The notes under the pieces were generated by a model, which was not told the origin of the DNA, made no database searches, and saw only the letters and a list, made by a program, of their open reading frames with translations. A DNA stretch of 64,000 bases from Prostheceraeus crozeri (lineage: Eukaryota; Platyhelminthes; Polycladida; Euryleptidae), in the NCBI GenBank assembly GCA_907163375.1, contig CAJQUW010000578.1:682001-746000 (forward strand), written 5' to 3'. Both the position numbers and the translations under genes were made by a program. Below, piece by piece: positions 45,489 through 57,829 of this stretch; positions within the stretch are counted from its first letter, which is position 1, and the number at the start of each line of letters is the position of its first letter.

Positions 45489-47339
45489 ATGCAATTCATC
45501 GAAATCATTTTCCTTTCGGCCGTTGTGTGTGCAGAGACAGCAGCAAATGAAGATTGCATGGTTTTACATTCAGTTAGAAATGAAACAGACGTTAGCTGCA
45601 ATCATCTGGATTTGGAGGTTGTTCCCAATAATCAATGGCAGTCTGTTGTGAGTTTAATGATGAACAACAACAAAATATCCAAGCTGACAAACTCGTCATT
45701 CACGACTTGGGAAAATTCTAGAATGGAGGTCCTTGATCTCAGCTTCAATGTTATTCACGTCATCACATCAGGGGCTTTTGAACCACTGAAGCACTTGAAG
45801 CACCTGCATCTCAATGCGAATCGCTTGACGATTGGAAAAGGACTTGATGAAAATATCTTCATACCTGTTGCAAATCTGGTAGCTTTGCACCTCAATCACA
45901 ATCCTCTGGGAACAATTCCTAATCACTGGTTCAAGAACTTGAAGTATCTTTCAATTCTTTCCCTAGATAACGCAATTGGAGGCTTGGAATTGTTTGAACT
46001 TTCCTTTTATGGCTTGAATTTTTTAGAGAAGCTTGATCTGAGGAACAACAGCTTCAGAATTCTTCCAGAAGGAATGAAGGATATTTTCAGCAACATGAAC
46101 TTGAAAAGACTTGAAATTAATGAGAATCCTTGGCATTGTGATTGCGGAATGCGATGGCTAAATGTTTGGCTTGTGGAAAACCGAATTCGAGAAGATCCTG
46201 GTGTCTGTGCCTCACCTCCCAGAAATAAAAACGAACAACTTCTCGATCTTAAACCTCAAGATTTTCAATGCACTCCAGAAGTCAAACCCAACAACTCAAA
46301 CATCACCGCAATGGCTGGAGAAAATGTCATTCTTGTCTGCGATGTCTTCTCCGATCCCATTGGCGCACTGTCTTGGTGGAAGGATGGAGTCAGAATCAAA
46401 AATGACTCCACATCGTTCCTTATCTCTCAAACAGCAGGAACCAGCTTCCTATACCAACTGACCATCTTGAATGCAAAGGACGCTCATGCTGGAGATTGGA
46501 ACTGCAGTGCTGTCAATGATGGTGGAAAAGCTACCGCCAGCATATTCCTCCAAATTGAAAGCTCGGCAGCACGAACTACCGGCATGCCAATCGTCATCGG
46601 AGTAGCAACAGTGATAACTTTTGTGTCCATCGGCATTGGAGTGGCAGCAGTGATACCTTTTGTGTCCATCGGCATTGGAGTATGGATATGTAGGAGTGAA
46701 TCTGGTGGAAGAGTTATGCAGGAATCACAGCCTCAAACACAGTCACAATCACAGGTAGAACCTCAACCACAGGCGCAGCCTCAAGCACAGTCACTATCAC
46801 AGGTAGAACCCCGACCACAGTCACAATCACTGGTAGAACCCCGACTTCAACCACAACCTCAAACACAGTCACTATCACAGGTAGACCCCCAACCTCAACC
46901 ACAACCTCAACCACAGTCACAATCACTGGTAGAACATCGACCACAACCACAAACACAACCTCAAACACAGTCACAACCACAGGCGCAGCCTCAAACACAG
47001 TCACAATCACTGGTAGAACCCCGACCCCAACCACAAACACAACCTCAAACACAGTCACAACCACAGGCACAGCCTCAAACACAGTCACAACCACAGGCGC
47101 AGCCTCAAACACAGTCACAACCACAAACAAAACCTCAAACACATTCACAACCACAGGCACAGCCTCAAACACAGTCACAACCACAAACACAACCTCAAAC
47201 ACAGTCACAACCACAAACACAACCTCAAACACAGTCACAACCACAGGCACAGCCTCAAACACAGTCACAACCACAAACACAACCTCAAACACAGTCACAA
47301 CCACAGGCACAGCCTCAAACACAGTCGCAATCGCAGTAA
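45489..47339 (+). CDS. LRR-Ig transmembrane protein with Gln-rich tail
   Basis: A 616-residue type I membrane protein. From the chosen ATG: signal peptide 1-17 (MQFIEIIFLSAVVCA), LRRs about 45-211, a C-terminal LRR cap 212-261 (NPWHCDCGMRWL), an Ig domain 263-356 with Cys 284 and 338 and Trp 296, a hydrophobic segment 367-401, and a 205-residue cytoplasmic tail of PQTQSQPQAQ repeats. The open frame begins 24 codons earlier (45417), but an acceptor-like TCATTTACAG at 45429-45438 and the signal peptide favour this ATG and an upstream exon. The layout matches animal LRR-Ig adhesion or immune receptors. The LRR part is homologous to the secreted LRR genes of copies A and B. No signalling motif is seen in the tail. 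Confidence 0.88.
   Translation: MQFIEIIFLSAVVCAETAANEDCMVLHSVRNETDVSCNHLDLEVVPNNQWQSVVSLMMNNNKISKLTNSSFTTWENSRMEVLDLSFNVIHVITSGAFEPLKHLKHLHLNANRLTIGKGLDENIFIPVANLVALHLNHNPLGTIPNHWFKNLKYLSILSLDNAIGGLELFELSFYGLNFLEKLDLRNNSFRILPEGMKDIFSNMNLKRLEINENPWHCDCGMRWLNVWLVENRIREDPGVCASPPRNKNEQLLDLKPQDFQCTPEVKPNNSNITAMAGENVILVCDVFSDPIGALSWWKDGVRIKNDSTSFLISQTAGTSFLYQLTILNAKDAHAGDWNCSAVNDGGKATASIFLQIESSAARTTGMPIVIGVATVITFVSIGIGVAAVIPFVSIGIGVWICRSESGGRVMQESQPQTQSQSQVEPQPQAQPQAQSLSQVEPRPQSQSLVEPRLQPQPQTQSLSQVDPQPQPQPQPQSQSLVEHRPQPQTQPQTQSQPQAQPQTQSQSLVEPRPQPQTQPQTQSQPQAQPQTQSQPQAQPQTQSQPQTKPQTHSQPQAQPQTQSQPQTQPQTQSQPQTQPQTQSQPQAQPQTQSQPQTQPQTQSQPQAQPQTQSQSQ
46603..46686 (+). repeat. 42-base tandem duplication in transmembrane coding
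   Basis: Two adjacent 42-base units each encode IGVA(T/A)VI(T/P)FVSIGI, doubling the hydrophobic segment to about 33 residues. In frame, so the gene stays open. Confidence 0.8.
46729..47336 (+). repeat. 30-base coding minisatellite (Gln/Pro-rich)
   Basis: Units of 30 bases (CCTCAAACACAGTCACAACC and CACAGGCACAG) encode PQTQSQPQAQ; the first third has irregular SQVEPRPQ or SLVEPRPQ variants. The 3' half is the most uniform, indicating recent expansion. The antisense frame is open too but is a shadow. Confidence 0.9.
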
Positions 47340-50080
47340 GGGCCAAAATTTCTGTTCCAAACTAAAGCGCATCCATAATCACAACCGCCATCACAACCCC
47401 AGTCACACTGACAATCACAACAATGGCCTACCTATCTCAAAAATGCTGTGAGATATACACAGAGAAGATTTTCAGCTTTCATTTGCACGATTATTTGTAC
47501 ATTGCAACTGACGAACACTCAACACAGTTCTAGGAACACTATGAAACGTGTTCTATGAATTTTTGACACGATCAGATTTCTTTTACACTTTTTAACCCTC
47601 ATCAGCCCACCAGACAACATGTGTAGTTTTCTGATTTTCATTTGAATATAAATCTGGAAGCTCAACTCCAATTTCAGTATAATTTCATGTTCAATTGACT
47701 CAGGTGCTAGCGATCGCCATGAGTGCATTATTTCCAACTGATTTGGTTAATTTAAACAAATTTGAATGCAGTTTCATATGATTCCGCCTCCCAAACTGCA
47801 TATGTAGTTTTTCACTTGAACTATTACACATAGGGAAGGAAATTGTCATGGCAACAGAATTTGAGCAATAACATCAATATTTACCATCAGTATACGAGTC
47901 TGGCATAAGTTTATACCCTTAAGTATCAATTTCCATTTTTCTGAATAATATTCGCTGGAATTATATGTTGTTTCTAATGAATCTCCGCCTTCAACTTGAT
48001 GAATTTTTCCGGTTGAACGGTTGACAAAGCTTCTAAATTTTAATTTTGTTGTGCACTAATGCGGTGCTTCCATTTATCTTGCACCTAGCGAAGATAAATG
48101 CGAACCAAAACAAATGTTGTAATTCTTGGCTACTCATTCTCATGATGGAAATGAGAATGTTGACTCAAGACAAGAATCAAGACAGTTTCAGAGCTGTTGG
48201 TTGAAGAATTGTCTGCAAAAATACCAAATTAATTAATGCTCAATCTAAAGTAGCTCTTCACCAATGCAGTCTGAGATAAGTTGTTTCAAAATGGATTGAA
48301 TAGGCCCACACTAAGTGGAGCTCAAAAATATCAAGCATAATCTTCTAGGTGCAAAATATTGAGATGAAGATACAGCTCCAATTACAAAGAGGATATAGCA
48401 TGCGCATGTCACTATATATCCCACTTAAAACATCGCTTAGCACAATTCCGCTGTCCATTTGTTAGACGTGTTATTTATTGTCTTTGATTGAATGAAGACA
48501 ACAAAGCAATGTAACCAATGTATTTGATTGTTACATATACAGTATTGGCCAGAATGGATGACTCAGTTAATCAATTTGCATTGTTTTCCATTGCGGTTGA
48601 ATTTCCAGACACCCTGACCTCTCTGCGGAAATGTTTTTGCAACAACTGTCTTGCAGGACTATGATCATGGATATCTATCTTGTGTACAATTCAATTTTAT
48701 GCAATTTTAGATAAATTTCGTATAATAGAGTGATCGTTTTGCCAGCAGGCCTACGTTACAAAACAATGTGGCAGCACGTACCAATGTCGAAGTGAACATC
48801 ATGTGACAAGAATTTGAGCTGACATGTCAGCGATATCAATGTATGTACATTGATCAATACCTTTAATTAATTAAGAACAAATAAATACACAAAAACTACA
48901 GATGCAGTCTGATGGGCGGTGTAGGTAGATAGATTTACCGGGCTGATGAGAGTTAAAGTATTTAATGCCATAAATTCGTGCATATTTATGAAGCTCCGTT
49001 CCTGCTACTTCGATTATTTCATCCAGACTAGACCGATCTGCTGCAGTTGCCCTGACACATTCTGCACTTCATTATATATTTTATTTTCATTTCATTTTCG
49101 TTGTGGACATGATAAATCTGAAGTCTCTGAATTTCGAACAGAACCACCAAGACCTTCCAATGTCGATCATCACTAGACACCTTTCATCGAATCATTCCAA
49201 CACCTTCTTACGCGTGAAGATGTCTCAATGATCAAACGATATGCCTGGTGAGGATACACGTTAGAATTTTGGGCGGCACTGTTCGAAATTCAGAAAGCAC
49301 GCATTTGTGATCAGACAGTGAATGCGCATTTTACATTAAACAGTTATTTAGAACATATACTTTTGTGATGCTTGTGATGACATACAATGAGATTTTAAAT
49401 ATTCCTAAAGGCTTGCATGCGAATTTTGTGCTCAATTTCATGCGAAAATTTCTTCTTTTAACCTTCATAGTCCACCTTTCGATGTTCTAGTCGATGAAAC
49501 TGACTTTCATAGAATTGTCCGTTCGATGACTAACGTTTGTACATTACTACTTGCAAACTCAATACAGGTGATGCGTGCAGAACAAGTTTTGTGTGTTCAT
49601 AAAATTGGAGCAGTACGTACATATACATGTATTTATAATAATTCTCACATTTTTTGAATTTCCAATGTTTTGTCGAACCATCGGTTGGCAAACGTTCAGC
49701 AAACCTGGAATGGTATTCTTTCATCAGGAGATGGTATGAAACCGTTTATCAACATCATATAAAAGCAGCTAAATGTAAAATGTCACTAATCTTGTATCCT
49801 AATACAAATAGTCAAAGAGTTATGCTTGTTGTTCTGCATAGTAGCGTGAAGAATAGGCTACAAGCTGAAAATGAGATGTATTTTATTATTTTTTCATTAA
49901 ATTTTGATCATTCTTGCTAAGTATCAAAGCAAATCGGATAATTGAGGTTTTCACAACACTTTGCGATGAAATTGTAATTTTACAATAAAAAAGTTTGGAA
50001 GGAAAGCACGAAAATAAACCGACTATTTTCTTCGTTCTTCAAAAAAAATGTTTTGTCCATTCCGAATTCGAAGACAAGTC
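47340..50080. other. Gene-free stretch
   Basis: The first 90 bases continue the CACAACC-like repeat and form the 3'UTR start of the LRR-Ig gene. The rest is AT-rich with short frames only. No mobile-element ends, RNA genes or conserved domains were recognised. Confidence 0.45.
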
Positions 50081-50082
50081 AG

Positions 50083-51770
50083 TTAGAAAGCAAAATAAGT
50101 TCTCCACACAGCCAGATCGAAGGTACATAACCTTGCGACGTGTTGAGACTTAGTCATCAAGAACCAACACGGTAGGCCAAAGACAAAAGGAATGAGCCGG
50201 AATTCGCCACTCACTGTTACAGCATATTCTTTATCATATTGCAGAACAATACTGCAGTGATTTCTTGCTCTTTCATGAACAATATCATCAAGTCGCATTG
50301 CTCGATTGATGACCGCACACGACATGCCCATTTATCACTTCGGTGCGGAAAGGTTAAAAGAGTGACAGGGAAAATAAAACGGTCGATTTTATGAAAAACA
50401 GATGTAATTGTGCCGTAGTCTGTGATTTTTATATCAATATCAAGATATTTTACTTGCTTGTTATTACTCCCACTTCTGCTTGCTTCTAGACAAGGTGGGT
50501 AAATCTGTGGTATCAGGGAATCAAACTTTTGATAATTAATAATGCATAAATCGTCGATGTATCTAGAAATATTGGATAATAATCTAGCTAGACCGTACTT
50601 CTGATTCACAATGTAAAAGAAATAAATCCGCAAGAACAGGACTGCAATTGTCACCCATAGGATTGCCTCTTACTTGTTGAAAGACTAAACCTCCGAATGT
50701 AACAAAAACTTAGCTTATCATGAACTTAATGGCTTCTTTAAGTTTATCCTGAGTGAACACGCTGTAACCTTGATATCTGACACCAGATAAAAAACTTTTT
50801 TCAAAACCTACATACAAATATTTCCTATTAGAATCGTTGAAAATTAAGTCGAGCAGGTCGGAAATATGAGTAATGACATCTTTATGATCCAGATTGGTGT
50901 ACAAAGTGGAAAAATCGAAAATTTGTACGTCATATGCTGTAATGTTTTGAATTTTATGAATAATTTACTGGTGCTAAATAATTTACTCATAGTATCCTTA
51001 TGCTTCTTCACTAAATCACTAGGAGACACATCTAAGGGAATGTAAGTACTATTACCAATAGGGGTTAGTGAGTTAAGATCGAATCCAAGTTCTTGTAATT
51101 AGACCATAACGTAAATTTTTTTTACAGATAAAGCGCAATTACTATTAGCTTTGTTACGGTAGTTATTATAAAATGCTGATGATAATAATTCAAATCTCTG
51201 CTGAAATTACGAAAAAATTCAAACTTCACTTGTAAATTACCTACACTTCTATTTCTAGATAATCTATCCTATTTTCCAGGCCTGAAAGTTACTGACTGAA
51301 AGTTTAAACTTATTGCACATCTTTGTGATGTGTTTACCTATGGATACAGTTATGCTATCTACAACATCGTTGTGACGAACGGGAAAGGACAAACGATGCT
51401 TAGAGCCTAATATAAGTAACTCTTTCAGGTCTGGTTGCTCAATAAAATTCAAATTTCCTGTAAATATGTTGGTGATGATCATTGATGTGAGAAAGGGTGC
51501 TGACTACACCTACAATCTGAATGGACAATATTTTGTTAGTTGTTTCTATCCAACTTGTTGAGGAATTTGTTATAGTAGCAAAGTTTCAATGAGAGAGTGT
51601 TATTCTGAGAAAAATAGGTTTTGGGCGGGTACTGTTTCCGAACTTTGTCAGGTACTAGACAATTGAGACTTTTATCGTGTAAAATACTAAATGCCAACCT
51701 TGTCCATGATTTTATTTTTGAAATCAGAGACACTATTAGTTTTTGGACTCATTGTTAATCACTTTATTGT
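50083..51770 (-). mobile_element. Penelope-like reverse-transcriptase relic
   Basis: Several minus-strand pieces in order match the Penelope-type RT layout. Nearest 51700 is a basic start, then a MYTNLDHKDVI region (the palm motif with LYTNLPH in family members), then SRYIDDLCIINYQKFD, the catalytic YxDD motif, then KQVKYLDIDIKI. The element is clearly broken in several places. No GIY-YIG endonuclease was recognised. Ends are not defined. Old judging by decay. Confidence 0.65.
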
Positions 51771-52092
51771 AGAAATAATCGCTGTGGACCTAACAAAACC
51801 TCCTGGCATCTCCTCTACGAATCTTCTAGCTGAATTTTAAAGGAGATCACAGACTTCAATAAGGTCGTGTTTCACTCGAACGCGCTACTGCATGGCGAAA
51901 GCTCTTGGCGAACAATACACAAACGTTGTGTGCGGATTTGTGGCAGCTTCATCTTCGTCAATTTGTCTTTAGACGGAATGCTGCCATTTTTTGAAAATTA
52001 ATACATCCCGGGATTGGCTTGTGTGAAGAATGACGCCATTGAGCAGATTTTGAAACATTTAGGGTCTGAGACAAGAAAATGACAGTCTATCT

Positions 52093-53120
52093 CAGTGGTG
52101 GGCAACGCGTGGCCCGCCACTGCTTCTCATATCTGAAGTATCCCGCGGACATTATTTGAATTGATGATGTGAAAATGACTCACTCCGACTTCGACCTTTG
52201 AGAGGTGCATCTAAGGATGAGGGATCCTCTTTAGAATTTGCAAAACCATTAACTGACTACTAAATGAGCAATATGACGGCACAAAATTCACATTCAAATT
52301 ATCCAACCATGCTCCTTTCGTAATGAATATCTTAACGTTTAAGCGCAAAATGGTCATCACCTGCGCGAGTTTATGCTAAGTCACATAGTATTCGATGCCC
52401 TGCTGAGCATGTTTCTCTACGTAATAAACCACGCCTCAAACTAGAAAGAGACTATATTAATATGACTTTCAATACGAATGGAGGAATCCAAACGCAAGAT
52501 TTTGACAGGCCAACATTTTTCCAAATATTCTCATTGAATTTCATTTGTACTATACTAATATATATTTTGTAAACTCGATTGGCATTAGCACACGACTACC
52601 ATTTGTGGAGCCCTTGTTCGGTTTTTGAAAGCCGCATGTGCTTGGGTGACATATGTGCACGTATGTACGAGTACAAGTAGTATGATCAATAATTGTAGCA
52701 AAATCAGTTTTATCTTGTGCGGCTTTCAGGCGGATAGTTGCACTGCACTTACAGACCGTTGTCTTTTGATGAAATAAGGTAATGTCGGTCCCATGACAGA
52801 AAAGTTTCCATGACTTGTTATAGGCCTATTCCGTCTTCTTTAATACTCACATGAATTGTAGAAAGTAAATGATGATTCCTTAATATTAAACAAATTAGTT
52901 GCGTACAATACTGCTGCAGACATTCACATGTAAAACTCTGTTATGTAATACGACCACTATATATCCACGTACGGTACAGCAGCCCACATGTGCACTTAGT
53001 AAAAGTACGTCATAAAAGAATATTCAGCCTATACTACTGCCTTTTAAAATTGGTGGACCGCGAGTCTTTGCGCGGACCACTCCTTGTGGCCCGCTATCCC
53101 AACTGGGTTGCCAACCACTG
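52093..53120. mobile_element. Non-autonomous hAT element, old
   Basis: Ends CAGTGGTGGGCAAC and GTTGCCAACCACTG are imperfect inverses, followed inward by GGCCCGC words on both sides. The 8-bp flanks GTCTATCT and ATTTATCG match at five positions, an eroded target duplication. No transposase inside 1028 bases. Confidence 0.72.
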
Positions 53121-54650
53121 ATTTATCGGAATGAGTTCAAGAAATTGAATAATCATCGTTATCGATTGAAAGAAAAAATCTCATCGATTCAATTATCGAT
53201 TAGCGCACATCTGGAAAGCGTTATCTGCGATATTATCATTATCGATCAAAGTTATCGAAGCGCACACTTCTGTTTGGAGAATCCTGAAAACCATGAATGC
53301 TCAAAATAGAAAGTTTCAGCAACTTTTCAAAAACCTGTAGTGATAGTAGTGTTAAAGCCAGAGAGTGTGAGAGTTTGAAAAATTCTTGGAATGTGTAATC
53401 GATTGTGATGTCAAAATGCCAAGGGACCGAATCCATGAAGCAAAGAAGTTGAAATAGCCTCAACTCCAAAATTTTGGGTTTTTTGTCACTTTTTTCCTTT
53501 AGAATGATGATAATGGAATAACAGTATGGGTGAATACAACAAATAATGTTTACTGCTACATGTCAGATCTTTTATATCGAAATTACATGCTTAACATTAT
53601 CCTAATGTGAACTTTCAAGCAGTTAGATTTCAAATTCAGTAATTCTTCGAGTAATAGACGATGCTACTATAAGAAAGGGCTATCCGACACATAGAAAGTT
53701 TATTGAAGGTAGTTTTGTGAATGTGACTTTCATCGGTATTAAAATTTTCTATTCAACCGATCTTGAATTTTTACAGCATGTTTTAGTTAACTGACTGAAA
53801 TTAGGCCGACAAAAAATTGCCAATATAATATTCAACTGAGTTTTTGAAAGATGGTAGAGATCAAAACCGACAGAATAGAGTAACAGTTGTGTCGCTGGAT
53901 AATGATATTTTGTTGAATGCCGCACGGCGAAGGGCTTAGCTAAAAATGTCGGAGTCTTGTTTGATAGCTGCGAGACTTGCATTCAAGACAACAGCAAATT
54001 GTAATTTTTCTTAAGCAGCATTTTTGATGTTCATTAGTTTTTAGTTAAGACAAATAAGCCTTGTTGCTATTTGGTGCGTAATTTTTATTCAAATATTTCG
54101 TCGGTAGTACCACATCAACAGGAATTTATCTCACGGTATCAAAATGCATGTATTTTCCAGGCTGCAAACTTTTACAACAAACTCTTTTTTCATAGAAATG
54201 ATTGTTGAGACGTGATTCATATCTTTCACCCCTCCCTAACTTATGAGATTTCAGTCAGTAGATATGGATTCATTTTTTTCAAGTGTTTAAAGAAAAAGCA
54301 TGCTAGTTAACTGGGTCGGATTAAGCCGGCCTAGTCGCGGCTGGCTAGGCTATCTTCAACCCGTTTGCGGATCGGCTCGAAATAAAATGAAGTCGGCCAG
54401 CCCAGGCTAAGTTTATCCTGGCCGTGCATGTCTTTATTTCAAGGTTTTCAACTCCACAGGGATCTCCGCATAACAGTGTATGTTCTATGGAGGCATTCAT
54501 ATTCAGCTATAGCAATTGTTAACTTCGTCTTTACATGCACTCATTGAAAGATGAAGAACTCGGTAGCACTACTCTCATTGCTACAAAGACGTACTTGTAT
54601 GTTCCAACATGCTGAGCGGCAGATGCCCGTACAGCATTGATATTCAATCG
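53121..54650. other. Gene-free stretch
   Basis: Begins with short ATCGATT-rich sequence (53150-53250). A GC-richer patch at 54320-54430 has inverted GGCTGGC/GCCAGCC words and may be a small foldback repeat. No gene recognised. Confidence 0.4.
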
Positions 54651-54654
54651 GGCA

Positions 54655-55135
54655 CCGCGGTACCCTTGGGTGCCGTGGGAAGGAGGGGTACTGCAAAGGT
54701 GCCGTGGGAAGGAGGGGTACTGCAAAGATGCCGTCGGAAGGAGGGTACCGCAAAGGTGCCGTGGGAAGGAGGGGTACTGCAAAGGTGCCGTCGGAAGGAG
54801 GGGTACCGCAAAGGTGCCGTGGGATAGAGGGGTACTGCAAAGGTGCCGTCGGAAGGAGGGTACCGCAAAGGTGCCGTGGGATGGAGGGGTACTGCAAAGG
54901 TGCCGTGGGAAGGAGGGGTACTGCAAAGGTGCCGTGGGAAGGAGGGGTACTGCAAAGGTGCCGTCGGAAGGAGGGGTACCGCAAAGGTGCCGTGGGTAGG
55001 AAGGGTACCGCAAAAGTGCCGTGGGAAGGAGGGGTGCTGCAAAGGTGCTGTGGGAAATAAAGGTGCCGCAAGTGTGCCGTGGGTAGGAGGGGTACCGCAA
55101 GTGTACCTTGGGAATGAGGGGTACCGCAAGTACAG
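54655..55135. repeat. 29-base minisatellite, about 16-17 copies
   Basis: The unit is GGTGCCGTGGGAAGGAGGGG then TACTGCAAA (29 bases), with variants GTCGGAAGG, GTGGGTAGG and a few one-base-shorter units. GC-rich and strand-asymmetric (G-rich top strand). Because 29 is not a multiple of three, frames are open across much of the array on both strands; none is regarded as a gene. Confidence 0.95.
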
Positions 55136-55139
55136 GGAT

Positions 55140-57300
55140 GTCGGTACGCCGTCTCACTCGAGTGTTCGAGGAAGTGTTTAAATCAGAAATATTGGCCTTT
55201 CAGATCACTCCAACCATCTTGACAGGTCTCTGACTCCAGGCTCCTGAATTTCGTAGGACTCTAACTCCGATTTCAGGCAAAATGATGAGGCGTTCCTTAT
55301 ACTGCGACACCCTGCTCTTTCTATCGTCAGCACTCCGCAGCACTTAATTTTGATGGGATGTGCGCGTGCTTGTAGCAGTTTACTCATACTAGTCACCAGG
55401 CTGCTGCTGTTCATACTTCGCATACAGACAAAATGATTATTCAAACTTAAATTCGATTATAATAAATGTAATCTTTTGCACTCATACTTGAATTTTGAAA
55501 AATGGAAATAAAGTGTGCTTCAATGAAGTGCTGTGAAATCAAATAGTAGGCTGAGATAAAAATTAACATTTGTTCTAAATTCAGATGAGTATCAACGGTT
55601 GAACAATTTAGTTTAGAGAATAAGTCAATGGGAATAAAGTGTTCTCTAATTAGCTCTCTAAATTACGTTTTTCGCAGAAGATAAAAGCACTCTTACACTA
55701 CCGTTTGCTACCAGGGTGCCGTGAGTGTACGCATTGATTGGAAAAGGTTAAATATAGCACTGCCGTATAGATAAGTACGTAAACAAGGCATTGTCAAACG
55801 GTCGAGATTCGTGACTGCTATTCGTAGAAATACGGCGCTGAGTGAACTTAATCTTAAAAATGATTAACTGTTTTCTCAACGGTCGATAGAATATTAGGCC
55901 TAAATTCAGTAATAGGGAACACTAAAAGCCTTGCCACAAGATCCTTGAATTATTCAACGAATTATACACCAAAATTTCAGTCGCAAGCCATCCGACCAGC
56001 ACGCAGCGATGCACAGAGATCGAATGTATTGTAGCTAACATGGGAATTAATAATAAATTATAATTATTAAATTATAGATCCATGAGAAAACAGGCTGGAA
56101 TTTCCTTTTATATTTTGGACATCACAATACGTACTGCAATGACGAAATAAGTCTAGAAAAGTTTCAAATAAACGGGTCGGCACTATAATTACTATGCAGA
56201 CACGCATGCTTAGCCATTAAAAGGCATTATAGTAGTCTCCGTGGAACACTGCTTGTCCTGGTGATCTTTGGTCTAGGAGTTGATCCCTGAAAGTGCAATT
56301 GGAAGTCGGCGGGATGGGCATCTGGACAAGAAGCACCACAACGCGCTCCAGATGTCAGCATCGGCCAATTCCCAATGGATAGTAGTGACGCTAAAGCTTC
56401 ACTTTTAATATTTACTTCAAGATAGCCGTGGAAATTGAATGACTTCTTGTTGTTTGGAAACACGTAAATTTCCATCAATGTTTCAAATTAACAATAGGAA
56501 TGAAATGACATAAGCTATTATCAAAATACCACTCAAAAGATATGCGGCTGTTAGCACTCGAACTTGCAACTCCAGTCTAGACTGATCGCACCAGCTAAGA
56601 CAGCTTAAATGTCAATAGTACATCGTGGAAGCTAATATACGATTTCCAGGACATGCAGGGCTCAGACATCACCCTCATTAAAGATGCATTAGATACAATG
56701 ATATATTGAAGTATTGTGTAAGGCGATGGCTTTGAAAATAAAAGAATAGTTCTCAGTTGTGTGTGGGCTTGATTTGTCTCCAAATTACTGTTTAATGACG
56801 ACAGCTTCCGAACGAAGTAATTATGATACCTGAGATGAAAGGATTTGTTTTGTGTTGCTCGACAATATTGTATTTCTTAATTTGCAAATATGCTCAATTC
56901 TTTTGAACTATCAAGAAAATTACCATCTGACTACTAAAGCTGGTCGAAATTCAGAATTTTTGCATGTTTTACTTTTTATGCCATTTTTGCCACTATCTCA
57001 AATGTTTTCCTTTTTTGATTTTTTGCCGAGTAAGACCCCTGATGTCACTGACTCACGTGCATGAACAATTAACTGCTCTTTCTTTCTAGTTGCGTCAACT
57101 TTTGCGAATCACGGATATCTGTAACTTGCGTCAACTTATTTCCTGTGTATTAAACAAATGCAGCATCAAATTAGCTTTCATACAACCACAGCCGTCTTTG
57201 AAAAAGTTAAGGATTGCGAACTTCCATCTGATAGAGACAAGCAAGGGCAGGATAGAATCTCATATTATTGAAATTCGATAAACTATTCGATCAAATTGTT
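55140..57300. other. Gene-free stretch
   Basis: A minus-strand frame at 56227-56478 (83 residues, with GARCGASCPDAHPADF) looks somewhat protein-like but has no recognised family. A word GGACTCTAACTCCGA near 55255 resembles GGACTCCGACTCC near 58915, a dispersed repeat. Otherwise nothing recognised. Confidence 0.35.
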
Positions 57301-57308
57301 ATAGTGCG

Positions 57309-57813
57309 ATAGCTACTGACATTCTCTGCCTAAATTCGCGCACGAGCTTCTTATTATTTTAAATTTGTAGATTTTCACTCCACATCAGTTGAACGACAGT
57401 TCTTGAGTTGTGATTCCAGTCGTCAAAGATCATTTAGTTATGTAGATCCATGTACTTCCTAGTATGATACACTCAATAACGCAATGATCCAACATTCACT
57501 TCAAAGCTCAAAATGAGAGTCGTCATTTTTATGATTCCACTTTTAGGACACAATTCTCCAACAGCAGGCAGAAAACCGACATTCCTCGTAACCGGTAGCT
57601 TGACCGAATTGTTGCTAAAGATCATGAAAGCGTCATGACAACTGATGTTGTTGTTGCAGATAAACATCGATTGCTATGTCCCTCTATAACTTGCAAGACG
57701 ACTGGAATCACAACTTGAGAATTGTCGTTTTACTGATGTTGAGTGACAATCTACAAATTTACAATAATTAGAAACTCGTGACCGAATTTAGGAAGAAAAT
57801 GTCAGTACCTCTC
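57309..57813. repeat. Inverted repeat, ~116-base arms (foldback)
   Basis: Left arm 57309-57424 and right arm 57697-57813 are imperfect inverses, sharing for example TTGTGATTCCAGTCGTC and CTGACATT ends. The 272-base centre has no gene. Target duplication not evident. Likely a foldback-type MITE or old inverted duplication. Confidence 0.72.
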
Positions 57814-57829
57814 GGACTACCACGCAACA

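Noticed and set aside
46714-47346. 210-residue minus-strand Val/Phe-rich frame
   Set aside because: Antisense shadow of the Gln-rich tail repeat of the LRR-Ig gene.
50083-51770. LTR retrotransposon or telomerase gene
   Set aside because: The YIDDLCIIN and LYTNL-type motifs fit Penelope-like RT; no gag, protease, integrase, LTRs or telomerase-specific motifs were seen.
54531-55181. Several overlapping frames of 72-208 residues on both strands
   Set aside because: All are read from the 29-base minisatellite, which lacks stops in most frames; no start context or domain supports a gene.
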